A DNA stretch of 64,000 nt from contig NZ_CP020694.1 of the NCBI RefSeq assembly GCF_003611275.1, forward strand, positions 1,364,001 to 1,428,000. The letters are read 5' to 3'. Under the pieces are notes generated by a model, which searched no databases, was not told where the DNA came from, and saw only the letters and a list, made by a program, of their open reading frames with translations. This DNA is from Sulfitobacter sp. D7 (lineage in GTDB: Bacteria; Pseudomonadota; Alphaproteobacteria; Rhodobacterales; Rhodobacteraceae). Positions 27,519 through 35,827 of this stretch are shown one piece after another (position 1 is the stretch's first letter; each line of letters opens with the position of its first letter). The position numbers and the translations under genes were made by a program.

Positions 27519-30395
27519 ATGACCCATGACTTTGAAAGAATCCTCCAGGCCGCGCCGTCGCCCTTCGTGTTGTTGGACAGTGAGCTTCGGGTGGTCTGGG
27601 CGAATGATGCCTACCTACAGGTGACTGATCGCCAGTTAGAGCGGCTTATCGGGAAAGACTTGTTCGAGGAATTTCCATCTGACCCCGAAAGCGAGTCGGG
27701 CCGCATGCTGCGCGCGTCTTTCGCGCGGGTGTTCCGCGATGGCACCACCGACCACTTGCCGGTCATCCCCTATCCAATCGCCAGTGCTGAGGGCAAAACC
27801 GAAGACCGTTATTGGAGCGCGACCCATACGCCGATCCTAGGTGCGGACGGCGAGGTCGAGTTCATTTTGCAGCACACGCAGGACATCACCGAAGTCTATA
27901 CCGCCGAAGCCCCGGGTGAGGCGCGCGCAGGCTCGGCCCAAGCCGCCGTGCTGCGCCGTGCCCATGAGGTGACGCAGCAGAATCTGGAACTCGATACCGG
28001 GATCAGACTTTTCAAGCTGATCTTTGAACAGGCGCCGAATTTCATGGTCACCCTCATGGGGCCGAACCACGTCTTTTGCACGGTCAACGCCGCCTATTTA
28101 CGGATGATTGGCAAGCGCGATCTTATTGGCAAACCCGCGCGCGAGGCTTTGCCCGAAATCGCGGGGCAAGGCTTTTTCGAAATGCTGGACGAGGTCTATC
28201 GCACCGGCGAGGCCGTGAGCCAACAGGGGGCCGAGGCATGGGTGCAACGCAGCCCCGGAGGTCCGACTGAACGGGTCGTCGTCGATTTCGTGTTTCAACC
28301 GCTCGACAACGTGCGGGGAGAAACCATCGGCATCGTGATCCAAGGCAATGACGTCACCGCGCATAAGCTTGCCGAAACCAAGCTGCGCGAGGCGGAGGAA
28401 CGGTTCCGCACCATGGCCCATACCATGCCGGTCCATGTCTGGACCGCCACCGCCGATGGGCGTTTGGATTGGGTCAGCGATCAGATATATGCCTTTTCGG
28501 GCGCGGCGCCGGGCAGTCTGGTCGGGGATGCTTGGCCCGCGATCATTCACCCCGAGGACCGCGCCGAGGCGATAGCCACTTGGGCCGAGGCGGTGGAAAC
28601 CGGGGCGGTCTACGAGAGCGAATTTCGCCTGCGACGGGCCGATGGTGCCTATTGCTGGCACTTGGTGCGCGCAGTGCCGACCAGAGATGACCAAGGCGCG
28701 CTGATGCGCTGGGTCGGCACGAATTCCGAAATCCACGAGCAGAAAGAACTGTCCCGCCAACTGGCCGATCTGAACACGACGTTGGAAGAGCGTGTCGAGA
28801 AACGCAACCGCGAGTTGGAAGAGCTTCACGACCGGTTGGCCCAAAGCCAGCGGGTCGAGGCGGTCGGCAATCTTGCTGGCGGGGTCGCCCATGATTTCAA
28901 CAACTTGCTGCAAGTGATGACAGGCAGCCTGACCATGGCCGCGCGCGAAATAGCGGCCGATTCCCCGGCGCGGGTGCGGATCGACGCGGCCATGCGGGCG
29001 GTGGAGCGCGGCGCGTCGCTGTCCTCGCAACTGCTTGCGTTCAGCCGCCGTCAGCCATTGCAGCCGCGCTCGATCGACCTGCGCGATCTGCTCAGTGATA
29101 TCGACGACATCATGCGCAGCGCCTTGGGCGAGGGGATGGAGGTCGAACTCGACACGCCCGATGCCCTGTGGCCAGCCTATGTCGATGCGGCAAGCACCCA
29201 GAACGCCGTGCTAAACCTCGTCATCAACGCGCGCGACGCGATGGAGGGGCGCGGCAAGTTGAAAATCGCGGTCGAAAACCGGCATATCGGCCCCGAAGAA
29301 TTGCTGGGTGAGCCTGACATGGTGGCGGGCGACTATCTTGAGGTCAAAGTCATCGACCACGGGCCCGGCATCCCGGCGGATACGCTGGCCAAAGTGTTCG
29401 ATCCGTTTTTTACCACCAAACCGGTGGGCAAAGGCACCGGGCTTGGGCTCTCCACCGTTTATGGCTTCGCGCGGCAATCGGGCGGGCGGGCCACCATCGC
29501 CAGCCATCCCGGCGCGGGCACGACGGTGACGCTTTTGCTGCCGCGCGCCGAGACGGCGGCGGAGCCTTTGCAATGGCATGACCCCTCAGACATCGCGGGC
29601 GGGAACGAGACCGTTCTGCTGGTCGAAGACGACGCCGAGGTGCGCGACGCCACCGCCGCCTTGCTGTCGGATCTGGGCTACCGCGTACGCACCGCAGAAG
29701 ACCCCGCCACCGCCCTCAAAGCCGCGCGGCAAGCGCCGGAATTCGATCTGTTGGTCTCGGACGTGGTCATGCCCGGAGAACTGAGCAGCCGCGACATGGC
29801 CGAAACCCTTCAGGCCGAGCGGCCCGACCTGCCGATCCTCTTCATCTCGGGCTATTCGCGCGATGCGATCGTGCGCGATGGCCGGGTGGATGCCGGGGTG
29901 CAGTTCCTCGCCAAACCCTTCACCAAAGACGCTTTGGCGATCAAAGTCCGCGACGCGCTGTCCTCGGCTCCCGCTGCAAAAACAAAGGCTGACGCAGTCC
30001 AAGAGCAGCCAGACCGGCCCCGTCATGTTCTGCTCTGCGAAGACGACGCGCTGATACGGCTCGATCTGGCGGATATCCTCAGCGGGCTGGGCACCGAGGT
30101 CACCGAAACCGCGTCGGGGCAGGAGACATTGGACAGGCTGCAAGCCGGGCAATTCGACGCGCTGCTGATCGACGTGGGCCTGCCGGATATTTCGGGCGAG
30201 GAGGTCGCCACCCGCGTGCGGGCGCAGCATCCCGATATGCCCATCATCTTTGCCACCGGCCAAGCGGAAGTGCCCTCCGCCGCGGCTTTGGGTCGCTGCG
30301 CCGTGGTTCAGAAACCTTTCGGTGACCGCGATCTGGAACGTGCGTTTGCAAGCTTGGGCATTCTGTCACAGACGGAAACGGCCACAGCGTTTTGA
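27519..30395 (+). CDS. Hybrid sensor histidine kinase with three PAS domains and two receiver domains
   Basis: 958 residues with no transmembrane segment, so cytoplasmic sensing. Order: PAS 1 (about 5-125), PAS 2 (about 165-285), PAS 3 with PAC (about 290-415; GAYCWHLVRAVPTRDDQG), a coiled coil (about 415-445), HisKA with His458 in GGVAHDFNNLLQ, and HATPase_c with N box LNLVINARDAME, G1 VIDHGPGIPA and G2 GKGTGLGLSTVYGFARQ. Receiver 1 follows with Asp748 (LLVSDVVMPGE), then receiver 2 with Asp885 (LLIDVGLPD). No output domain is present and no separate regulator is adjacent, so the downstream partner is elsewhere. It is the last core gene before the island. Confidence 0.92.
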   Translation: MTHDFERILQAAPSPFVLLDSELRVVWANDAYLQVTDRQLERLIGKDLFEEFPSDPESESGRMLRASFARVFRDGTTDHLPVIPYPIASAEGKTEDRYWSATHTPILGADGEVEFILQHTQDITEVYTAEAPGEARAGSAQAAVLRRAHEVTQQNLELDTGIRLFKLIFEQAPNFMVTLMGPNHVFCTVNAAYLRMIGKRDLIGKPAREALPEIAGQGFFEMLDEVYRTGEAVSQQGAEAWVQRSPGGPTERVVVDFVFQPLDNVRGETIGIVIQGNDVTAHKLAETKLREAEERFRTMAHTMPVHVWTATADGRLDWVSDQIYAFSGAAPGSLVGDAWPAIIHPEDRAEAIATWAEAVETGAVYESEFRLRRADGAYCWHLVRAVPTRDDQGALMRWVGTNSEIHEQKELSRQLADLNTTLEERVEKRNRELEELHDRLAQSQRVEAVGNLAGGVAHDFNNLLQVMTGSLTMAAREIAADSPARVRIDAAMRAVERGASLSSQLLAFSRRQPLQPRSIDLRDLLSDIDDIMRSALGEGMEVELDTPDALWPAYVDAASTQNAVLNLVINARDAMEGRGKLKIAVENRHIGPEELLGEPDMVAGDYLEVKVIDHGPGIPADTLAKVFDPFFTTKPVGKGTGLGLSTVYGFARQSGGRATIASHPGAGTTVTLLLPRAETAAEPLQWHDPSDIAGGNETVLLVEDDAEVRDATAALLSDLGYRVRTAEDPATALKAARQAPEFDLLVSDVVMPGELSSRDMAETLQAERPDLPILFISGYSRDAIVRDGRVDAGVQFLAKPFTKDALAIKVRDALSSAPAAKTKADAVQEQPDRPRHVLLCEDDALIRLDLADILSGLGTEVTETASGQETLDRLQAGQFDALLIDVGLPDISGEEVATRVRAQHPDMPIIFATGQAEVPSAAALGRCAVVQKPFGDRDLERAFASLGILSQTETATAF

Positions 30396-30676
30396 CGGAG
30401 CGTTGCGACCTTTGCGACATCGTGGCGCGCGGGACGTTGCTATTGCAGGCAAACAAGGTTTGAAAGGGGGTATTCGACCCGGCCAACGGCGCCCGCCTTG
30501 TGGATGTTCCGCCCGCTGTGTTGGGCTGGACTTTCTCGGCCGAAGCGGCTTGGAAATCAACGGAGGTTACCCACCGCCCCAACCGAGCGAGTTTTGGGCT
30601 TGGCCAACAAGAAGACCCGCCGTGGTACGCAATCCTGTGAGCTACTCCCCATTTGTTGGACAGGATCTGGCGTAGT

Positions 30677-31582
30677 TTAAGCTACTCTTTGCACTTGCTG
30701 ATCGTGGTTGGTTGTTTCAATTCTCTGCCAATAGACCACAGCAGGTGGTTTGCCGCCAAGGGCAGAATGCGGGCGCTTGTGGTTGTAGAACTCGATCCAT
30801 TTTCTGACGCCATCTCGGGCCTCTGACCCGGTTTCCCAGGCATGCAGGTAGACGCATTCATACTTCAGTGACCGCCACAGCCGTTCGACAAAGATATTGA
30901 TCCCTTGCCCGGCAGGGTATCGCGCAGCGATGTCCCGAGAGGGGAGGAAGCGGCCCTTGCCGTCCATTGAGATGCGCACGTTTGCGCTCCGCAACCTGTT
31001 CGTCCAAGCGAAAGACGTGAACTGGCTGCCCTGGTCCGTGTTCATTATGTCTGGCGGGCCGAACTTGTGGATCGCCTCATTCAGCGCATCAACGCAGAAG
31101 CCAGCCTCCAACGTGTTCGAGATGCGCCACGCCAGAACCTTGCGCGTGTGCCAATCCATGATGGCCACCAGATAAAGGAAGCCGCGCCGCATCGGTAGAT
31201 ATGTGATGTCGGCGCACCAAACTTGATTTGGCCGATCCACGCGTAGCCCCCGCAGCAGGTAGGGGTAAATCTTGTGACCCTTCGCCGCCTTGCTCGTGTT
31301 GGGTTTCTGGTAGATCGGCATGAGACCCATCAACCGCATAAGGCGTCGGATGCGCTTTTCGTTCACCAGATGCTGTTCATTGCGCAGGTGCCACGTCATT
31401 TGGCGCACACCGTAAAACGGGGTTTCCAAGAACTGCTTATCGATGACGCGCATCAGATCGAGGTTCATCTCGCTCTCACCCTTGGGTTCATAGTAAAATG
31501 ACGACCGCGAGATCGACAGCAGGGAACATTGCTTGCCGACGGACAGACCCGGAATGTTCGGCTCAATCATCTTGCACCTCAC
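30677..31582 (-). CDS. IS3-family transposase OrfB with an in-frame 42-nt net insertion
   Basis: 301 residues with the HTH_21 segment (YGVRQMTWHLRNEQHLVNEK) and an rve integrase core. Catalytic residues: Asp in WCADITYLPM, Asp in NTDQGSQFTSF, Glu in FVERLWRSLKYE. The normal spacing between the second Asp and Glu is 35 residues (DD35E); here it is 49, because LPSRDIAARYPAGQGINIF replaces the usual LDNIF. The frame remains open. Expected product is the OrfAB fusion by programmed frameshift, although an own GTG start overlapping the orfA stop is present. Whether the enzyme is still active is doubtful. Confidence 0.9.
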   Translation of the reverse strand: MRCKMIEPNIPGLSVGKQCSLLSISRSSFYYEPKGESEMNLDLMRVIDKQFLETPFYGVRQMTWHLRNEQHLVNEKRIRRLMRLMGLMPIYQKPNTSKAAKGHKIYPYLLRGLRVDRPNQVWCADITYLPMRRGFLYLVAIMDWHTRKVLAWRISNTLEAGFCVDALNEAIHKFGPPDIMNTDQGSQFTSFAWTNRLRSANVRISMDGKGRFLPSRDIAARYPAGQGINIFVERLWRSLKYECVYLHAWETGSEARDGVRKWIEFYNHKRPHSALGGKPPAVVYWQRIETTNHDQQVQRVA

Positions 31583-31872
31583 TTGCCGGTCCAGGGTTTG
31601 AGCTTTCTGGCCAAAAAATCGTTGGCGACGGCCAACTCCCCAATCTTGGCATGCAGGCCTTTGACCTGCTCTTCATCGACTTCCGGTGCCTTCCGGCTAC
31701 CTCGCTCGAACACACCAGATGCGCCCTCAAGCAATGCACGTTTCCATTGATGGATCATCGTCGGGTGAACTCCAAACCGACTGGCCAGCTCGCTGACAGT
31801 CTCTTCGCCTTTCAGCGCTTCCAACGCCACCTTGGCTTTGAATTCTGGGTGATGTTGCTTCCGTTTCGACAT
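31579..31872 (-). CDS. IS3-family transposase OrfA (HTH_Tnp_1)
   Basis: 97 residues. MSKRKQHHPEFKAKVALEAL followed by KGEETVSELASRFGVHPTMI is the helix-turn-helix that binds the terminal repeats. The C-terminal DFLARKLKPWTGK ends in a leucine-zipper-like region usual for OrfA. It overlaps orfB by four bases. A canonical A6G slippery heptamer was not evident near the end, so the frameshift site is uncertain. Confidence 0.9.
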   Translation of the reverse strand: MSKRKQHHPEFKAKVALEALKGEETVSELASRFGVHPTMIHQWKRALLEGASGVFERGSRKAPEVDEEQVKGLHAKIGELAVANDFLARKLKPWTGK

Positions 31873-31918
31873 TCCTGATCTCCTTCGTGTTGAAGATCAG
31901 CAAACTACAAATCGCAGC

Positions 31919-32923
31919 TTACGTCAGTGTCCGATGTTCGGGGGGTAGCTCAGCCAATGCTACACCCAACTTGTTGTGCTGCATGCGCGTAGCGGCAGCC
32001 TCCAGCCACGGGCCAAAACTAAACTTCGGCCAGTTCTTGGGTCGCATCATGATGACCTGTGCTGCCTGTAAAAACAGCATGCGCAGATATCGACTGCCGC
32101 GCTTCGTGATGCGGCCCAGTATAGTGCGACCACCCGTACTGTGCTGACGCGGCACAAGCCCCAGCCAGGCCGCAAAGTCGCGCCCACGATCATAAGCCTC
32201 GCCGTTCCCGACAGCGGCCACCACTGCGGTTGAGATGATTGGGCCGATGCCCGGAATAGTCATCAGACGCTGACAGCTGGCCTCGCTTTTGCTGACACCT
32301 TCAATTTCTGACGTGGTCATCTCGATCCGCTTGTCTATCCAGATCCAGTCCTGCTGAAGACCCAAAATTAACTTGCGTATCCGCAACGACATCTCATCAT
32401 CGCGATTGTCCAAAATGGCTTGGAGCGACGTGCGTAATGCGGCCACGCTCTTGCGAACGGTGATCCCTTGTTCAATCAAGAATGCGCGGATCTGATTCAT
32501 TGTCGCCGTCCGGCGCGACACAAGACGTGACCGGACGCGGTGCAGCGCTTGCAAATCGAGCTGTTCTTGCGTTTTCTCAGAAACCGTCTTGAGATTGGGA
32601 CGCAAAGCGGCTTCAGCGATAGCTTCGGCATCATTGTAGTCGTTCTTTTGACCTTTGTTGAACGGCTGAACGTAAATCGCCGGGATGATCCGAGGTTCGA
32701 ATCCCATCTTGCGCAACGTTCGGCTGACAAAATGTGCGCTCATGCAGGCTTCCATGCCCACAACGCAGCGCGGCAATTCCTCAAACGTCGCGGCCAACGC
32801 CATGCGCTTGATCTTCTTGCGCAACACGAGCTGCCCGTTTCTATCAAAACCAACCAAGTGAAAGACATCTTTGCCGATATCGACGCCAATCGACATTAGC
32901 TCATCAAAATCATTCTTCGCCAT
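31919..32923 (-). CDS. IS110-family transposase, 3' end cut by the IS3 element
   Basis: 334 residues. The N-terminal DEDD RuvC-like domain shows IGVDIGKDVFHLVGFD, VVGMEACMSAHF and KNDYNDAEAIAEAAL, with its catalytic acids. The C-terminal Transposase_20 domain shows LMTIPGIGPIISTAVVAAVG and GLVPRQHSTGGRTILGRI with the catalytic serine. ATG 32923 follows AAAAGGAGAAGTAGC. The last eleven residues (AELPPEHRTLT) are read from the IS3 terminal repeat, whereas the family normally continues ALANKxARIAW. The end is therefore truncated, and the 3' remainder was not found. Family members use a bridge RNA encoded beside the gene. Confidence 0.88.
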   Translation of the reverse strand: MAKNDFDELMSIGVDIGKDVFHLVGFDRNGQLVLRKKIKRMALAATFEELPRCVVGMEACMSAHFVSRTLRKMGFEPRIIPAIYVQPFNKGQKNDYNDAEAIAEAALRPNLKTVSEKTQEQLDLQALHRVRSRLVSRRTATMNQIRAFLIEQGITVRKSVAALRTSLQAILDNRDDEMSLRIRKLILGLQQDWIWIDKRIEMTTSEIEGVSKSEASCQRLMTIPGIGPIISTAVVAAVGNGEAYDRGRDFAAWLGLVPRQHSTGGRTILGRITKRGSRYLRMLFLQAAQVIMMRPKNWPKFSFGPWLEAAATRMQHNKLGVALAELPPEHRTLT

Positions 32924-33231
32924 GCTACTTCTCCTTTTTGCAGTATAGGCCAAGCCTAACCTGCTGGGTGAAGCAGCCGGTACATCCCATTACTGACCGT
33001 TTGTGGGTCGGAGTTCTTCGCAGTTGCGGCATAAGCTGCGCCGCCAAGAGCGGCCCATTGCTGCCATTCGGGTCTTAGAGATTTGCTGCGCAACAGCATG
33101 CAGAAAGCCGACATTCCTCCGCTGGTGGCATCCGTTCTGATCCTTCGGAATCCGTTCTGGGCAATCTTCCAAAGTTTGCGACACTTTCAAACGCTGAAAA
33201 CACCTTTCCTTCAGGTCCCGTAAAGTGCGGG
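32924..33231. other. Intergenic region upstream of the IS110 gene and 3' of merR
   Basis: 308 nt. The half next to IS110 (minus strand) has small hairpins CTGCT-TCACCC-AGCAG and AGGC-TTG-GCCT just before the ribosome site; this is where the IS110 leader and any bridge RNA would lie. The half from 33007 on holds a copy of an intergenic repeat also found at 39546-39670. No coding gene is supported. Confidence 0.5.
33007..33115 (+). repeat. Diverged intergenic repeat, copy A
   Basis: TCTTCGCAGTTGCGGCATAA then CCAAGAGCG, and further on CTGCGCAACAGCATGCAG with AAAGCCGACATT. Copy B at 39546 has the same blocks in the same order and orientation with substitutions. Confidence 0.55.
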
Positions 33232-33669
33232 TCAATCTGCCTTGGCCACAGCTCCATCTGACAGCACGTTGAGGAGTGGGCATTCCGGTGCATCCGAACC
33301 GCTGCACTTCGCAATCGTTTCTGCCAAGATTGCCTCGATGCTTTGCAGATCCCTTATCTTCGCCCGCACGACATTGAGGTGATCCCGCCCACGTTTCTCG
33401 ACTTCGCCGCAGGTATGGCTGCCGCGATCGACCATGCTGAGCAGCCCTCGGATTTCTTCCATGGTAAAACCCAGTTCTCGCGCTCGCATGATAAAGCTCA
33501 GCCGCTCAACATGCGCAGTTCCGTAACGGCGGTGCCCGGCGGGACTGCGCGGTGGGTCCGGCATCAAGCCGACACCCTCATAATAGCGGATGGTCTCAAG
33601 GTTGCAGCCGGTCAACTTCGCAAGATCGGAACGCTTTAAGGCGCTCGCAAATCCGTGATCGCTCGACAT
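33232..33669 (-). CDS. merR: Mercury-responsive regulator MerR
   Basis: 145 residues, cytoplasmic DNA-binding dimer. The N-terminal winged helix is LAKLTGCNLETIRYYEGVGL with SPAGHRRYG. A dimerisation coiled coil follows. Three Cys match the Hg(II) site of Tn501 MerR: Cys in GSHTCGEV, Cys in IAKCSGS and Cys in PECPLLN. It should repress, then activate, the divergent merT promoter by twisting a long spacer. ATG 33669 is preceded by AGGAGAAAC. Its start lies only 12 bp from the merT -35 element, so it also controls itself. Confidence 0.93.
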   Translation of the reverse strand: MSSDHGFASALKRSDLAKLTGCNLETIRYYEGVGLMPDPPRSPAGHRRYGTAHVERLSFIMRARELGFTMEEIRGLLSMVDRGSHTCGEVEKRGRDHLNVVRAKIRDLQSIEAILAETIAKCSGSDAPECPLLNVLSDGAVAKAD

Positions 33670-33680
33670 GAAGTTTCTCC

Positions 33681-33711
33681 TTGATCCTGTAGTTGCTACA
33701 GACCCTACCTT
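33681..33711 (+). promoter_or_regulatory. MerR-type promoter of the merT operon
   Basis: -35 TTGATC (33681-33686) and -10 TACCTT (33706-33711) are separated by exactly 19 bp. Inside the spacer lies the dyad CTGTAG-TTG-CTACAG. The over-long spacer with a central dyad is the hallmark of MerR-activated promoters. Confidence 0.88.
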
Positions 33712-33733
33712 GCCTGTCATGACGAAGGCAACC

Positions 33734-34135
33734 ATGAGCACCGCGATGACAGATCACACTCCTGCGACACCGACCGAGCATGATGATCGTTCTGGCTGGC
33801 TGGCCACCGGCGCCGGTGTGTTCGGAGCATTGGCCATGTCATCTTGCTGTATTCTGCCGTTGGTATTGGTCAGCTCTGGCGTCACCGGAGTCTTCATCGG
33901 TCAACTTACCGCGCTCTATGCCTACAAATGGGTGACCTTCAGCCTCGCAACGCTCGCGCTCGCATATGGGTTTTGGAAAGCCTATCGCCCGGTGCCGAAG
34001 GAAGCTTGCACGGACGGCATCTGTGCGCGCCCGGTCGACCGCGGGGTGATGCGGCGGTTGCTTTGGGGCGCTTTGATTGTCGTGCTTCTGGCGCTCGCCT
34101 TTCCAATAGTCTCGCCCTTTCTTTTGACATTCTGA
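33734..34135 (+). CDS. merT: Mercuric ion transport protein MerT
   Basis: 133 residues, inner membrane, three hydrophobic segments (about 23-55, 60-85, 108-130). Cys38-Cys39 in MSSCCILPLVLVSSGV, in helix 1, is the Hg(II)-binding pair; Cys92 and Cys97 (ACTDGIC) form the cytoplasmic pair that hands Hg(II) to MerA. Upstream in-frame codons lie on the promoter, so they cannot all be translated; ATG 33734 with AAGG upstream is preferred to ATG 33719. merP follows after 14 nt. Confidence 0.9.
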   Translation: MSTAMTDHTPATPTEHDDRSGWLATGAGVFGALAMSSCCILPLVLVSSGVTGVFIGQLTALYAYKWVTFSLATLALAYGFWKAYRPVPKEACTDGICARPVDRGVMRRLLWGALIVVLLALAFPIVSPFLLTF

Positions 34136-34316
34136 CCATGAGGTCTCCTATGAAACTGCTCGTCTCCACCGCTGTGCTTATCCTCTCTGCCAGCCCAACA
34201 CTGGCCGCAGAAGCAACCACCCGCATTGCCGTTGAGGGGCTCAATTGCCCCTCTTGCAGCTATATCGTCGCTACTGCCATGAAGCGCGTGGACAGCGTCG
34301 AAGTGCAGGAGTTTAT

Positions 34317-35692
34317 GAGAAACGTGCGAAAGTTGGTGATGCCCTGAGGGGCGGCATATCATGGCGGTGTTCAGACGCCGTCGATTCTCTGCTGAGAAAA
34401 GGATATGCCACATGTCAGAGTCTACCATCACCCAACTGCCCGATCCATCGGGATTTAGCGCTGATCCGTTCACGGATGTCATCCGCGATGGCGCGCGCAA
34501 GCTGATCGAACAGGCGGTCCAGGCCGAGCTGGCCACCCTCATGGCGGCCTTTTCCAATGAAAAGCTTCAGGATGGGCGGGCACGTCTTGTCCGTCATGGT
34601 CACCTACCGGAACGCGATGTGATGACCGGCATTGGTCCGGTGCCCGTGAAGGTGCCGCGGGTTCGGGATCGGGGTGCTTACGAAGACAAGATCACCTTCA
34701 CGCCCAGCATCCTGCCGCGTTACCTGCGCAAAGCGAAATCTATCGAAGAACTCCTGCCGTGGCTTTACCTCAAGGGCGTGTCTACGGGCGATTTTACCGA
34801 GGCGCTTGAAGCGCTGCTGGGCCCGAATGCCAAGGGTCTATCCGCTAAGACCGTCACGCGCCTGAAAGCCGATTGGTGGCAGGACTACGAGGCTTGGCAG
34901 AAACGCGATCTTGGCTCGCGGCGCTTTCTCTACATCTGGGCAGACGGTGTCTACTTCAAGCCGCGAATGGCTGAGGAAAAACAATGCGTTCTGGTAATCG
35001 TGGGTGCTGATGAATATGGCCGCAAGGAACTTCTGGCCATGACCGATGGCTTCCGTGAAAGCACCCAAAGCTGGCGCGAGGTGCTGCTTGATCTCAAGCG
35101 GCGTGGCCTGAAACAGGACCCCAAGCTCGCCATCGGGGACGGTGCCCTGGGGTTCTGGACAGCCCTGCGCGAGGTGTTCGCCACGACGCGGGAGCAACGC
35201 TGTTGGGTCCACAAGACCATGAACGTGCTGAACGCGATGCCGAAATCTGTGCAAGCCAAGGCCAAGGGTCATCTGCACGACATCTGGCAGGCCGAGACAA
35301 AAGCCGAAGCCAACGTCGCCTTCGATTTCTTCGTCGAAACCTACGGCGTGAAATGGGACAAGGCGGTCACCAAGCTGGTCAAGGACCGGGATGCGCTGCT
35401 GACCTTCTACGACTATCCGGCGGAACACTGGAAGCACATCCGGACGTCAAACCCGATCGAGAGCACCTTCGCCACTGTCCGGCACCGCACGAAACGCACC
35501 AAAGGATGCCTCAGCCGCACGACCGGGTTGGCCATGGCCTTCAAGCTAATGATGTCAGCGCAGAAGAAATGGCGCAAACTCGATGGACAGAACCGTCTGC
35601 CCGAGATCATCCAAGGGGTTGAGTTCCGCGATGGGATCCGCCAGCTTCAAACTGCCGCCTGATCAGGCATCACCAACTTTTGCCCATATCTC
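34317..35692 (+). mobile_element. IS256-family insertion sequence, 1376 bp
   Basis: Left end GAGAAACGTGCGAAAGTTGG, right end (reverse complement) GAGATATGGGCAAAAGTTGG; both continue TGATGCC. A perfect 9-bp direct repeat GGAGTTTAT flanks it (34308-34316 and 35693-35701), matching the 8-9 bp duplication of the family. The intact repeats and duplication indicate a recent insertion. Confidence 0.92.
34412..35662 (+). CDS. IS256-family transposase
   Basis: 416 residues, full length. Transposase_mut domain with DDE acids: Asp in YIWADGVYFK, Asp in LAIGDGALGFW, Glu in TSNPIESTFATVRHRT. QRCWVHKTMNVLNAMPKSVQ is the insertion-domain signature. ATG 34412 follows AAAAGGATATGCCAC; the open frame back to 34361 lies near the terminal repeat. 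The gene looks intact, so the element may be active. Confidence 0.94.
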   Translation: MSESTITQLPDPSGFSADPFTDVIRDGARKLIEQAVQAELATLMAAFSNEKLQDGRARLVRHGHLPERDVMTGIGPVPVKVPRVRDRGAYEDKITFTPSILPRYLRKAKSIEELLPWLYLKGVSTGDFTEALEALLGPNAKGLSAKTVTRLKADWWQDYEAWQKRDLGSRRFLYIWADGVYFKPRMAEEKQCVLVIVGADEYGRKELLAMTDGFRESTQSWREVLLDLKRRGLKQDPKLAIGDGALGFWTALREVFATTREQRCWVHKTMNVLNAMPKSVQAKAKGHLHDIWQAETKAEANVAFDFFVETYGVKWDKAVTKLVKDRDALLTFYDYPAEHWKHIRTSNPIESTFATVRHRTKRTKGCLSRTTGLAMAFKLMMSAQKKWRKLDGQNRLPEIIQGVEFRDGIRQLQTAA

Positions 35693-35827
35693 GGAGTTTA
35701 TCGCAGGCGAGGCGGAAAATGGCCTCTATGTTCTGCGCTATGATGATGCGCTGACAGACCCGCAGGCCATTGTCGCCGCTGTGACGGCCGTCGGATATCG
35801 CGCTGCCTTGAATGCGGAGAACGGATC

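Larger units (their letters stand above)
30638..31952 (-). mobile_element. IS3-family insertion sequence, about 1315 bp
   Basis: Left end TGAGCTACTCCCCATTTGTTGGACA and right end (reverse complement) TGAGCTACCCCCCGAACATCGGACA match at 18 of 25 positions, with the TG...CA ends usual for IS3. The element encloses orfA and orfB with an 80-nt leader. No clear 3-4 bp target duplication is seen (CTG left, GCC right), which fits insertion followed by loss of one flank. It cuts the 3' end of the neighbouring IS110 gene. Confidence 0.75.

Noticed and set aside
30396..30637. Possible remnant of the lost IS110 3' end (LANK-like residues) left of the IS3 element
   Set aside because: The resemblance is only a few residues and on the opposite strand to what simple insertion would give; not enough to call.
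33844..34347. Longer open frame covering merT and the first part of merP
   Set aside because: The part before 34150 is the shadow of merT; the real merP start is the ATG at 34150, which begins the signal peptide.
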